Source: Rhodopseudomonas palustris (GTDB lineage Bacteria; Pseudomonadota; Alphaproteobacteria; Rhizobiales; Xanthobacteraceae). From it: DNA of 64,000 nt. Position numbers and translations under genes: made by a program. A model generated the notes under the pieces. The model had not been told where the DNA came from and searched no databases. It saw nothing but the letters and a program-made list of their open reading frames with translations. The DNA lies in the NCBI RefSeq assembly GCF_007005445.1, contig NZ_CP041387.1, positions 2,170,001 to 2,234,000 of the forward strand, read 5' to 3'. Below, piece by piece: positions 19,517-27,874 of the stretch. Position 1 is the stretch's first letter. Each line of letters opens with the position of its first letter.

Positions 19517-20040
19517 GGCGCTTTCGGCTTCAACCGCAGCACCGGGGCCGGCTCGTGCAGCGCGTCGGACTTCTGCCCCGCGGCCGGGATCTCGATCCAG
19601 CGCGACACGCCCTTGTCGCATTCCTGCACCACCGGGAAGTACAGCGTCTTGCCGGCGGCATCGGGCAATTTCATCACCAGACCGAAAGTGTCGTAGAGAT
19701 TGTCCGGGAGCGGCCCGCCGCGCCAGGTCACCTCGTCGACGGTCTCGGTGATGGTCTTGCCGTGCAGCTTCGGCTGTTCACCCTCGATCTTGCGGGTCTT
19801 GATCTCGACCGACCAGCCCGGCTTCATCTGCGGCTTCACCGACAGCACGCCGTCCGGAATCTTGACCCGCACAGCGAGCGTCGCGCTGCCGTCGCAGCCG
19901 TGCGGCACGCTGAATGCGGCCTGGAAGTAATTGCCCGCCGTGGCCTCGTTCGGTTGCAGCGTGACGTGGGCCAGCGCCGGTGTGGCGCCGAACGCGGCGG
20001 CCACGAAGGCCGCCGCTGCCGATACGGATCGGGATCGCAT
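19513..20040 (-). CDS. YcnI-like (DUF1775) copper-associated periplasmic protein
   Basis: The 175-residue protein has a signal peptide (about 1-24) and a mature N-terminus HVTLQPNEATAGNYFQ, the start expected for YcnI proteins, in which the first His helps bind Cu(II). The rest is the beta-rich DUF1775 domain with conserved GCDGSATLAVRVKIPDGV and a short Pro/Lys-rich end. The ATG shares one base with the stop of the PCuAC gene. In this setting it probably hands copper between periplasmic carriers. Confidence 0.87.
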   Translation of the reverse strand: MRSRSVSAAAAFVAAAFGATPALAHVTLQPNEATAGNYFQAAFSVPHGCDGSATLAVRVKIPDGVLSVKPQMKPGWSVEIKTRKIEGEQPKLHGKTITETVDEVTWRGGPLPDNLYDTFGLVMKLPDAAGKTLYFPVVQECDKGVSRWIEIPAAGQKSDALHEPAPVLRLKPKAP

Positions 20041-20579
20041 CACTTCTTCATCCCGTGGCCGCTGTGATCCATTGTGCCATGGTCCATCTTCATCATGCTG
20101 CCGCCGGCATCGCCCGGCGCCTTGGCGCCGACGCCTTCGACGTCGAGCGTGAGCTGCACCTTGCCGGCCTTTTCGAACTGCAGCGTCACCGGCACCTTGT
20201 CGCCCTGCTTCAGCGGCCCTTTCAGGTCCATCAGCATGATGTGGTAGCTGCCCGGCATCAGCGTCACGGTCTTGCCGGGTTCGATCGCCAGCCCGTTGTC
20301 GAGCGGCCGCATCTTCATCACGCCGTTGTCCATCGACATTTCGTGGATCTCGACCTTGCCGGCGATGTCGGCGCTGCCGGCCACCAGACGGTCGGCGCTG
20401 CTGCCCTTGTTCTCGATGGTCAGGAAGCCGCCGGCGACCTTGGCGCCGCCGGGGGTGGCGCGGCTCCACGACTTGCTGATCACCAAATCGCCGGCCTTGA
20501 CCTCGGCGGCCTGCACCGCGGCGGTGGACAGCAAAGTGGCGATTGCGACGGAGGCGACGCTGCGGATGAAGAAGTTCAT
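20040..20579 (-). CDS. PCuAC-type periplasmic copper chaperone
   Basis: The 179-residue protein has a signal peptide (about 1-24) and the PCuA(C) domain with the Cu(I) ligand pattern HEM...MKM...HIM (IHEMSMDNGVMKM and GSYHIMLMDL). In relatives these proteins deliver Cu(I) to the CuA or CuB site of cytochrome oxidases. An added C-terminal tail rich in His and Met (MMKMDHGTMDHSGHGM) is probably a second, flexible copper site. It is coupled by overlap to the YcnI-like gene. Confidence 0.9.
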   Translation of the reverse strand: MNFFIRSVASVAIATLLSTAAVQAAEVKAGDLVISKSWSRATPGGAKVAGGFLTIENKGSSADRLVAGSADIAGKVEIHEMSMDNGVMKMRPLDNGLAIEPGKTVTLMPGSYHIMLMDLKGPLKQGDKVPVTLQFEKAGKVQLTLDVEGVGAKAPGDAGGSMMKMDHGTMDHSGHGMKK

Positions 20580-20697
20580 GATGGTTCTCTCTGTCGGTTG
20601 AGGAATGGAGGATTCCGGACGGCGCGGGCCTCGCGATGCGAGCCCGCCGTCCGGCGATGGTCTGCGATTGGTATTCGGAGAGCGGCGGAGGCCGCGG

Positions 20698-21102
20698 TCA
20701 GGCAGAGGCCGGGAGCGCGGCGGGCGGCCCGCGGGCCTGAGCGTGAGCGACGCCCGGGGCGTACCGCATCGCCGGATCGCCGGGATGCCAGACTACCGTC
20801 TGGGCAAACCGGGTCAGGACGTGGTGCTGCGGCGGCAGCGCCGGCACCGACGCACCGCTCGAGGCGATCGAGCAGATCACGCAGCAGCCGGCCTCATCAG
20901 CAGCGGGGGCCGAGTCCGGCGACCGGTCAGCCATCGCCGCGCACAGCGGCGCGACCGTCACAGGGTCGGCAATCGCGGCCGCGATGAACCGTACCGCCCC
21001 GATCGGCGCCAGCAACTGCACCAGCACCACCACAGCGACCACAAGCGCCGCCCCGAAGGCTCGCCGTTGTGCCGTCCGCGCGTGGGGGCGATGAATTATC
21101 AT
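20698..21102 (-). CDS. DUF2946-like small membrane-anchored protein
   Basis: The 134-residue product has one N-terminal hydrophobic helix (about 18-42) and a short extracytoplasmic part with CCVICSIAS followed by QHHVL. Vicinal cysteines and histidines at this place are typical of DUF2946 proteins, which often begin copper operons. I chose the ATG at 21100-21102; an upstream alternative would add 24 residues of unlike composition. It leads the copper unit. A metal-sensing or metal-holding role is inferred from context only. Confidence 0.72.
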   Translation of the reverse strand: MIIHRPHARTAQRRAFGAALVVAVVVLVQLLAPIGAVRFIAAAIADPVTVAPLCAAMADRSPDSAPAADEAGCCVICSIASSGASVPALPPQHHVLTRFAQTVVWHPGDPAMRYAPGVAHAQARGPPAALPASA

Positions 21103-21690
21103 GCAGGTCCGTTTCGTCCGCTGGAGCCCCCTACCATCGCACGACAAGTCAAGCGCGCCAAACGAAACTGCCAAGCGAATGCACGTGACAGGTTTTCGTT
21201 CATTTCACGCCTTGCCTTAAATTTGAACATTCGTTGCCGTGAATGATGACAAGGCTGTTCGAATAGGCTACCAATATCGGCACAGGCTCAGCCTCGCGGC
21301 GAAAGTCTGAGTGGTCCAAGTCTCGGGAGGAACCCTGACGTTCAACAATGGACGTCGCCCGGCCAACAACATCAACAAGCACTCGGGAAAATCATAGGGT
21401 CGACAAGTTTTTCAGCAGGGCACCGTGCCCTGCTTTTTCTTTTTCGGCATCATTTCGGCACTATTTTTCATTCGACGGATCGCCAAGCAGCCGACGTGGC
21501 TCACCAGCGAATCCCCAACCCAACGACATTTGGCAGATTGACTCGCTGCCCGTGCCTGACTCGCAGGACGGGTTGAGCGTATGCGAAACCTGTCGCCACG
21601 AATCGTGCGTGCGCCCGTGGATTCGCTGCGCTCGACCCATGCGATCAGCGCAGCAGGGCGCGCCGGCGCCGCCGAGTCGGCGCGCTTCCG
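21103..21690. other. Gene-free region before the copper unit
   Basis: No protein gene is convincing here. The stretch is less GC-rich than its surroundings at about 21170-21470. It holds the upstream region of the copper unit (minus strand; a TTGACT is seen near 21140) and a plus-strand intrinsic terminator at 21414-21445 that has no obvious gene in front of it. A GGGAGGAA followed by an ATG at 21348 exists, but the reading frame looks non-coding. Confidence 0.5.
21414..21445 (+). terminator. Intrinsic terminator without an upstream gene
   Basis: A 9-10 bp stem (AGCAGGGCAC and GTGCCCTGCT) is followed by TTTTTCTTTTT on the plus strand. This is a strong rho-independent terminator. No plus-strand protein gene ends here, so it may close a small RNA transcribed from within 21200-21410. 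Confidence 0.7.
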
Positions 21691-21972
21691 CTACAGAGGC
21701 AGATTCATCAGCTTGGCGAGACGATCGATACCGAGCCAGCCGGAACGATAGGCATACAGCGCGACGGAGAAGATCACCGCCGAGATCAATGTGGTCCACA
21801 GCGCCTTGCGCGCCAGCAGCGTCGCCACCGGCGCACCGGGGTCGGTGCCGGGCGGTGCGCCCTCGCCTCCGCTCTCGGCGTGATTGCGCACACCGAACGG
21901 CAGCGTCACGAACAACACGATCCACCACAGCACGAAGTAGATCGCGAGCAGGCCGGCGACGGTGGAGACCAT
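21691..21972 (-). CDS. DUF1467 small membrane protein
   Basis: The 93-residue protein has two hydrophobic helices (about 3-27 and 57-77) joined by a Gly/Pro-rich loop with FVTLPFGVRNHAE, the signature of DUF1467. It follows mce by 3 bases and closes the nuo-birA-rnj-mce unit, the order seen in many Rhizobiales. Function is unknown. Confidence 0.85.
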   Translation of the reverse strand: MVSTVAGLLAIYFVLWWIVLFVTLPFGVRNHAESGGEGAPPGTDPGAPVATLLARKALWTTLISAVIFSVALYAYRSGWLGIDRLAKLMNLPL

Positions 21973-21975
21973 CGC

Positions 21976-22380
21976 TCAGGCTTGTTCGATTTCGACCAGC
22001 GCGCCGGAGAAATCCTTCGGATGGAAGAACAGCACCGGCTTGCCGTGGGCGCCGATCTTCGGATTGCCGTCGCCGAGCACGCGGGCACCTTCCTTGGTCA
22101 GGCGGTCGCGCGCTTCGATGATGTCCGGCACTTCGTAGCAGACGTGGTGAATGCCGCCGTCGGCGTTGCGCTCAAGAAACTTGGCGATCGGCGAGGCTTC
22201 GCCGAGCGGCTGGATGAACTCGATCTTGGTGTTCGGCAGGGTCACGAACACGGTGATGACGCCGTGCTCGGGCAACGGCACCGCTTCCGAGATCGCCGCA
22301 TCGAAACCTGCACCGTAAACCTTGGCGGCCTGCACCGCATCCTTCACCGCGATCGCCACGTGGTTGAGCCGCCCGAGCAT
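21976..22380 (-). CDS. mce: Methylmalonyl-CoA epimerase
   Basis: This 134-residue glyoxalase-fold metalloenzyme interconverts (2R)- and (2S)-methylmalonyl-CoA in propionate metabolism. MLGRLNHVAIAV begins the first module (His7 a metal ligand), GGIHHVCYEV the second, and ALVEIEQA ends with the expected metal-binding Glu. The ATG at 22378-22380 is preceded by GAAAGAGGGTGACG. Confidence 0.93.
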   Translation of the reverse strand: MLGRLNHVAIAVKDAVQAAKVYGAGFDAAISEAVPLPEHGVITVFVTLPNTKIEFIQPLGEASPIAKFLERNADGGIHHVCYEVPDIIEARDRLTKEGARVLGDGNPKIGAHGKPVLFFHPKDFSGALVEIEQA

Positions 22381-22420
22381 CGTCACCCTCTTTCGTTGTC
22401 GTGTTCTTGTGGTGTTTAAC

Positions 22421-24091
22421 TCAAACCGTGAGCACGTGCACCGTGCACAGAGGTTTCTTGCCCCATTCCATCTGAACGATCGAGCGGACCGTGCGCCGCA
22501 CCGACTCGGCGACCGCGTCCGGATCGCGCCGCCGGGCCCGCGGCAGGCCCTCGATTGTAGCCACCACGGCATCGAACACGATGTCTTCGAGCGGCTCGCC
22601 GGCGGTGTTGTTCTCCGGGATGCCGACCAGTTCGACTTCGGGATCGTCGGCGAGTTCACCGGTCTCGGTCAGCGCCAGTGCCACGAAGGCGCAGCCGGCG
22701 AACGCCATCTTGCGGCGCTCGACCACCGCTCGGGACTTGTCCTCCTCGAGGATGGTGCCGTCCTTGTAAAGCCGTCCCGATGGCAACTGATCGATCACAG
22801 CCGGATCGCCGGGTCCGAGCCGCACCAGATCGCCGTTGCGGCAGATCATCACCTTCGGCACGCCCATCTGCCGCGCCAGCTTGGCGTGCTCGTTGAGATG
22901 CAACGCCTCGCCGTGCACCGGGATCAGCAGTTGCGGCCGCACCCAGGAAATCATCTCGCGAAGCTCGTCACGGCGCGGATGGCCGGAGACGTGAACGAGA
23001 TGATCGCGATCGGTGATCACCTCGATGCCCTGCGTCACCAGCCCGTTGATAATACCGCCGACCGCCTTCTCGTTGCCCGGGATGGTGCGCGACGAAAAGA
23101 TCACGCAGTCGCCTTTGTTGAGCGTGATCTCCGGATGATCGTCCCGCGCGATCCGCGCCAGCGCGGCGCGCGGCTCACCCTGGCTGCCGGTGCACAGCGC
23201 CAGCACCTTGTCGGGCGGAAAATGCCCGTAATATTCGGGCCCGCGGAAGCTCTGCACGCCGTCGAGATGGCCAGTCTCGCGCGCAACCTGGGCGACGCGA
23301 TCCATCGCGCGGCCGACCAGTACCACTTCCCGGCCTGCCGCTTTCGCGGCCTCGGCGACGGCGCGGAGGCGGCCGACATTCGACGCGAAGGTCGTGACCG
23401 CGACGCGGCCCTTGGCGGACTTGATCAGGCCGGCGAGCGACGCGGCGACCTCGGTCTCCGACGGCGAGCGGCCGTCGCGCACCGCGTTGGTGGAGTCGCC
23501 GATCAGCGCCAGCACGCCTTCGTCACCGAGCTGACGCAGCCGCGCTTCATCGGTCGGCGCGCCGACCACGGGTGTCGGATCGATCTTCCAGTCGCCGGTG
23601 TGCAGCACGGTGCCGACCGAGGTGCGGATCGCGAGCGCATGGCTTTCTGGGATCGAATGCGCCACCGGGATGAATTCCACGCTGAACGGACCGAGGTCGA
23701 TGGTGCCGCCCGACGGCACCTCGGTGATCGGGATCTTCAGCGTGGTGCGTTCGGCCGCCAGCTTGGCGGCGAACAGCGAGGCGCTGAATTTAGTTGCGTA
23801 GATCGGGCAGCCGAGCTTCGGCCACAGATCGATGATCGCACCGAAATGATCCTCGTGGGCATGGGTCAGCACCAGCCCGACCAGGTTCTTCTTCTCTTTC
23901 TCGAGAAAACGGATGTCCGGCATGATCAGGTCGATGCCGGGCAGATGCTCCTCGTCGCCGAACGACACGCCGAGATCGACCGCCAGCCAGCTCCGCTGAT
24001 GGCGATTGCCGAGGCCGTAGATCGACAGGTTCATGCCGATCTCGCCGACGCCGCCGAGCGGTGCAAATGTAAACTCGTCCGGACGCGCCAT
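22421..24091 (-). CDS. rnj: Ribonuclease J
   Basis: This 556-residue metallo-beta-lactamase-fold nuclease carries THAHEDHFG (about 76-84) as the zinc motif, a beta-CASP domain (GSQGEPRAAL) and the SGHPRRDELREMI motif near residue 370. RNase J has 5'-3' exonuclease and endonuclease activity and coexists with RNase E in alphaproteobacteria. The ATG at 24089-24091 shares one base with the birA stop, so expression is probably coupled. Confidence 0.95.
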   Translation of the reverse strand: MARPDEFTFAPLGGVGEIGMNLSIYGLGNRHQRSWLAVDLGVSFGDEEHLPGIDLIMPDIRFLEKEKKNLVGLVLTHAHEDHFGAIIDLWPKLGCPIYATKFSASLFAAKLAAERTTLKIPITEVPSGGTIDLGPFSVEFIPVAHSIPESHALAIRTSVGTVLHTGDWKIDPTPVVGAPTDEARLRQLGDEGVLALIGDSTNAVRDGRSPSETEVAASLAGLIKSAKGRVAVTTFASNVGRLRAVAEAAKAAGREVVLVGRAMDRVAQVARETGHLDGVQSFRGPEYYGHFPPDKVLALCTGSQGEPRAALARIARDDHPEITLNKGDCVIFSSRTIPGNEKAVGGIINGLVTQGIEVITDRDHLVHVSGHPRRDELREMISWVRPQLLIPVHGEALHLNEHAKLARQMGVPKVMICRNGDLVRLGPGDPAVIDQLPSGRLYKDGTILEEDKSRAVVERRKMAFAGCAFVALALTETGELADDPEVELVGIPENNTAGEPLEDIVFDAVVATIEGLPRARRRDPDAVAESVRRTVRSIVQMEWGKKPLCTVHVLTV

Positions 24092-24897
24092 CACGCCGCT
24101 CCCTTCGATGCGACGCTTCTGAAATACACGTCGCCGGCCGAAACCGGCACCCTTCTTCCGTCGGTGGTGCGCACGATCAGACAGCCGGTGTCGTCGATGC
24201 TGTCGAACACGCCTTCGAGGACACTGTCGCCCGACGTGATCGACACCGGCTCGCCTAGGCCGGCGGCACGCTCGAGCCAGCGCCGGCGAATCTCGGCAAA
24301 GCCGCGGCCACCGTCCCAGATGCCGCGCAGCTCGGTCCATGCGTCGGACAATGCAGCGAACAGATCCTCGGCGCTGACCGCAATGCCGAGATCGTGCAAA
24401 GATACCGCCGGATACGGCGTATCGGTCGGCGCCGCGACGACGTTGGTGCCGATCCCGACCACCACGGCGAGCCGGTCACCGACGTTTTCGGCCTCGAGCA
24501 GGATGCCGGCGAGCTTCTTTCCCGAAGCCAGCACGTCGTTCGGCCATTTCAGCCGGAAACCGAAATCCGTCCCCGATCGTGCCCGGGCTTCGAGACTGAC
24601 CTGTTGCAGCGCAGCTTCGAGCGCGAGACCCGCGGCGAAACCGAGCGTCGCAGCCGTGCCGGGCGGCACCCGCATCACTTCGAGGACGCTGCTGGCGAGA
24701 TTACCGCGCGGCGCCACCCAGGCGCGCTGGCGGCGACCACGCCCGGCGGTCTGCTCGGTGGTGACGAACCAGGCGGGTCCCGCCTCCCCGGCCCGCGCCC
24801 GGGCCAGCGCTTCGGCGTTGGTCGAGCCTACTGAATCGAAAGCGGCGAGCCGATAGCCCGCCGCCGTCGCCTTGGATCCAAGCTGCATCGCCGTCAT
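24091..24897 (-). CDS. birA: Biotin-[acetyl-CoA-carboxylase] ligase
   Basis: The 268-residue enzyme makes biotinyl-AMP and transfers biotin to carboxylases. TTEQTAGRGRRQRAW is the biotin-binding and catalytic loop, and FRLKWPNDVLASGKKLAGIL follows. There is no N-terminal helix-turn-helix, so it is the non-repressor type. Its ATG immediately follows the nuoN stop codon, and it runs one base into rnj. Confidence 0.95.
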   Translation of the reverse strand: MTAMQLGSKATAAGYRLAAFDSVGSTNAEALARARAGEAGPAWFVTTEQTAGRGRRQRAWVAPRGNLASSVLEVMRVPPGTAATLGFAAGLALEAALQQVSLEARARSGTDFGFRLKWPNDVLASGKKLAGILLEAENVGDRLAVVVGIGTNVVAAPTDTPYPAVSLHDLGIAVSAEDLFAALSDAWTELRGIWDGGRGFAEIRRRWLERAAGLGEPVSITSGDSVLEGVFDSIDDTGCLIVRTTDGRRVPVSAGDVYFRSVASKGAA

Positions 24898-26337
24898 TCA
24901 GAACAGCGACTTGGCGGCTGCCGTCGCCGCGTTCACAAGCGGCGCCGGATAAATGAAGAACAGCATGTTGAACAGGCCTGCGACCATCAGCACGCTGCGC
25001 AGCTCCGGCCGAACCGGATCGATGCCGGGCGCAGGCTCGTCGAAATACATCGTCTTGATGATCGCCAGATAATAGTAGGCGCCCACCACGCTGCAGACCA
25101 CGCCGATCACCGCCAGCACGAACAGCCCGGCCTTGATCGCCGCCATGAACACGTAGAACTTGGCGAAGAAGCCGGCCAGCGGCGGAATGCCGGCGAGCGA
25201 GAACAGCAGCATCGCAAAGAAGAACGCCAGCGGCGGATTGGTGCGCGACAGGCCGGCAAAATCGGCGATAGTCTCGACGTGCATGCCGTTGCGACGCATC
25301 GCCAGGATCACCGCGAAGGCGCCGAGCGTCATCGCGACATAGATCGAGATGTAAACGATCACGCCCTGCGCGCCTTCGACGGTGCCTGCCGACAGGCCGA
25401 CCAGCGCGAAGCCGATATGGCCGATCGCCGAATAGGCCATCAGGCGCTTGATGTTCTTCTGCCCGATCGCGGCGAAGGAGCCGAGCGCCATCGAGGCGAT
25501 CGCCACGAAGATCACGATCTGCTGCCACTGCGGCACGATGCCGGGGAACGCGGTCAACGTGACGCGGGTGAAGATCGCCAAACCCGCCACCTTCGGCGCC
25601 GAGGCGAAGAATGCGGTGACCGGAGTGGGCGCGCCTTCATAGACGTCCGGCGTCCACATGTGGAACGGCACCGCCGACACCTTGAAGCACAGGCCGGCGA
25701 GCAGGAAAACGAGGCCGAACACCAGACCGATGTTGCCGTCCTTGGCCGCCGCGGCGATGCCGGCGAACTCGACCGTGCCGGTGAAACCGTAGATCAGCGA
25801 AGCACCGTACAGCAGCATGCCGGACGACAGCGCGCCGAGCACGAAATACTTCATGCCGGCTTCGTTCGACTTGGCGTCCTTCCGGTTGCTGGCTGCCACG
25901 ACGTAGAGCGCGAGACTCATCAGCTCGAGGCCGAGATACAGCATGATCAGGTCGCCGGCCGAGATCAGCAGCAGCATGCCGGCCGACGACAGCAGCACCA
26001 GGATGGCGTATTCGAACATCCGCCGCGACGGGTCGGTCAGGACTTCGAGCGACAGGATCAGCGTCACCGCCGAACCGATCAGCGCCAGCACTTTGAGGAA
26101 GCGAGCGAAGTCGTCGACGATGAAGCTGCCGCCGAAGGTGACCAGCCTGCCGGGCGGCAGCGCGAACAGCTCCAGCGCGCCGGTGGCGAGCAGCAGCAGA
26201 ATCGCCAGCACCGTGATGGTGCCGGTGGACTTCGGCCCGCGGAACGCACCGAGCATCAGGAGCAGCATCGCCCCTACGACCAGCACGAGTTCCGGCAGGA
26301 TCGGCAGCAGCGGGTAACCGGCTGTTTCAAAGTTCAT
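24898..26337 (-). CDS. nuoN: NADH-quinone oxidoreductase subunit N
   Basis: This 479-residue subunit is one of three antiporter-like proton channels in the membrane arm of complex I. About 14 hydrophobic helices are visible, with the family segments KYFVLGALSSGMLLYGASLI and VPFHMWTPDVYEGAPTPVTAF. It ends directly at the birA start codon and follows nuoM by 19 bases. Confidence 0.96.
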   Translation of the reverse strand: MNFETAGYPLLPILPELVLVVGAMLLLMLGAFRGPKSTGTITVLAILLLLATGALELFALPPGRLVTFGGSFIVDDFARFLKVLALIGSAVTLILSLEVLTDPSRRMFEYAILVLLSSAGMLLLISAGDLIMLYLGLELMSLALYVVAASNRKDAKSNEAGMKYFVLGALSSGMLLYGASLIYGFTGTVEFAGIAAAAKDGNIGLVFGLVFLLAGLCFKVSAVPFHMWTPDVYEGAPTPVTAFFASAPKVAGLAIFTRVTLTAFPGIVPQWQQIVIFVAIASMALGSFAAIGQKNIKRLMAYSAIGHIGFALVGLSAGTVEGAQGVIVYISIYVAMTLGAFAVILAMRRNGMHVETIADFAGLSRTNPPLAFFFAMLLFSLAGIPPLAGFFAKFYVFMAAIKAGLFVLAVIGVVCSVVGAYYYLAIIKTMYFDEPAPGIDPVRPELRSVLMVAGLFNMLFFIYPAPLVNAATAAAKSLF

Positions 26338-26356
26338 CGGGATCGGTCCTTGCCGG

Positions 26357-27874
26357 TCACGGCAGCGCCGCTGCCTTCACGGCAGTTACGGCGGCGGCGT
26401 AGTTGTTGACGAGTTGCTGGACGGACGCAGCGGACATATCGAGCACCGGCTTCGGATAGAAGCCGAACAGGATGGTCAGCACCACCAGCGGTGCCAGCAT
26501 CAGCCCTTCGCGCCAGGTCAAGTCCTTGATGGACGCGAGTGCCGGCTTGGTCATCGCTCCGAACACCACCTTGCGATACAGCCACAGCGCATAACCGGCC
26601 GACAGGATCACGCCGGTGGTGGCCAGCGTCGCGGTCGGAACGTTGACGCGGAAGGTGCCGAGCAGGGTCAGGAATTCACCGACAAAACCGGACGTGCCCG
26701 GAAGCCCGACATTGGCCATGGTGAACACCATGAAAACCAGCGCGTACAGCGGCATCCGGTTGACCAGCCCGCCATAGGCGGCGATCTCGCGGGTATGCAT
26801 CCGGTCGTAGACCACGCCGACGCAGAGGAACAGCGCGCCGGACACGATGCCGTGGCTGATCATCTGGAACACCGCGCCGGCGACGCCCTGAGTGGTGCCG
26901 GCGAAGATGCCCATGGTGACGAAGCCCATATGCGCCACCGACGAGTAGGCGATCAGCTTCTTGATATCCTCCTGCATCAGCGCGACCAGCGAGGTGTAGA
27001 TGATCGCGATCACCGAGAGAGTGTAGATCAGCGGCGCGAAATACGCCGAGGCGTCGGGGAACATCGGCAGCGAGAACCGCAGGAAGCCGTAGCCGCCCAT
27101 CTTCAAGAGGATCGCGGCGAGCACGACCGAGCCGGCGGTGGGCGCCTCGACGTGGGCGTCCGGCAGCCAGGTGTGCACCGGCCACATCGGCATCTTCACC
27201 GCGAACGAGGCGAAGAACGCCAGCCAAGCCCAGGTCTGCAGCCCGCCCGGCACCGGGGTGCGCATCAGCGTCGGGATGTCGGTCGTCCCGGCGTTCCAAT
27301 ACACCGCCATGATCGCCAGCAGCATCAGCACCGAGCCGAGCAGCGTGTACAGGAAGAACTTGAACGACGCGTACACCCGGCGCGGGCCGCCCCAGATGCC
27401 GATGATCAGGAACATCGGGATCAGGCCGCCTTCGAAGAACAGATAGAACAGCACCAGATCCAGCGCCGAGAAGGTGCCGATCATCAGCGTTTCGAGGATC
27501 AGGAACGCGATCATGTATTCGCGCACCCGCACCGTCACCGAGCGCCAGCTCGCGATGATGCAGAACGGCATGATCGCGGTGGTCAGGATCACCAGCGGCA
27601 GGGAAATGCCGTCGAGACCCATGTGGTAGGTGATGGTGGCGCCGAGCCAGGGCGCCTTCTCGACGAACTGGAAGCCCGGATTGGCCGGATCGAAGTGCCA
27701 TACCAGCAGCAGCGACACCGCGAAGGTGATCAGCGTGGTCCACAGCGCGATCCAGCGGGCGTTGCGCCGCGCCGCCTCGTCCTCGCCGCGGGCCAGATAG
27801 ACCAGCGCCGCACCGAGCACCGGCAGAAACGTAACGACCGACAGCACCGGCCAGGTCATGATCGAAGCCGACAT
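26357..27874 (-). CDS. nuoM: NADH-quinone oxidoreductase subunit M
   Basis: This 505-residue antiporter-like membrane-arm subunit shows the motif [20 protein letters not shown] and the [15 protein letters not shown] helix with its conserved lysine. The sequence is complete and of normal length. The ATG at 27872-27874 directly abuts the nuoL stop codon. Confidence 0.97.
   Translation of the reverse strand: MSASIMTWPVLSVVTFLPVLGAALVYLARGEDEAARRNARWIALWTTLITFAVSLLLVWHFDPANPGFQFVEKAPWLGATITYHMGLDGISLPLVILTTAIMPFCIIASWRSVTVRVREYMIAFLILETLMIGTFSALDLVLFYLFFEGGLIPMFLIIGIWGGPRRVYASFKFFLYTLLGSVLMLLAIMAVYWNAGTTDIPTLMRTPVPGGLQTWAWLAFFASFAVKMPMWPVHTWLPDAHVEAPTAGSVVLAAILLKMGGYGFLRFSLPMFPDASAYFAPLIYTLSVIAIIYTSLVALMQEDIKKLIAYSSVAHMGFVTMGIFAGTTQGVAGAVFQMISHGIVSGALFLCVGVVYDRMHTREIAAYGGLVNRMPLYALVFMVFTMANVGLPGTSGFVGEFLTLLGTFRVNVPTATLATTGVILSAGYALWLYRKVVFGAMTKPALASIKDLTWREGLMLAPLVVLTILFGFYPKPVLDMSAASVQQLVNNYAAAVTAVKAAALP

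Noticed and set aside
21348..21600. A possible small gene after GGGAGGAA with ATG at 21348
   Set aside because: The translation reads through the intrinsic terminator and has no domain or plausible composition. Any transcript here is more likely non-coding.
22322..24856. A plus-strand open frame opposite rnj and birA
   Set aside because: Both minus-strand genes have intact catalytic motifs. The antisense translation has low-complexity composition and no ribosome-binding site.
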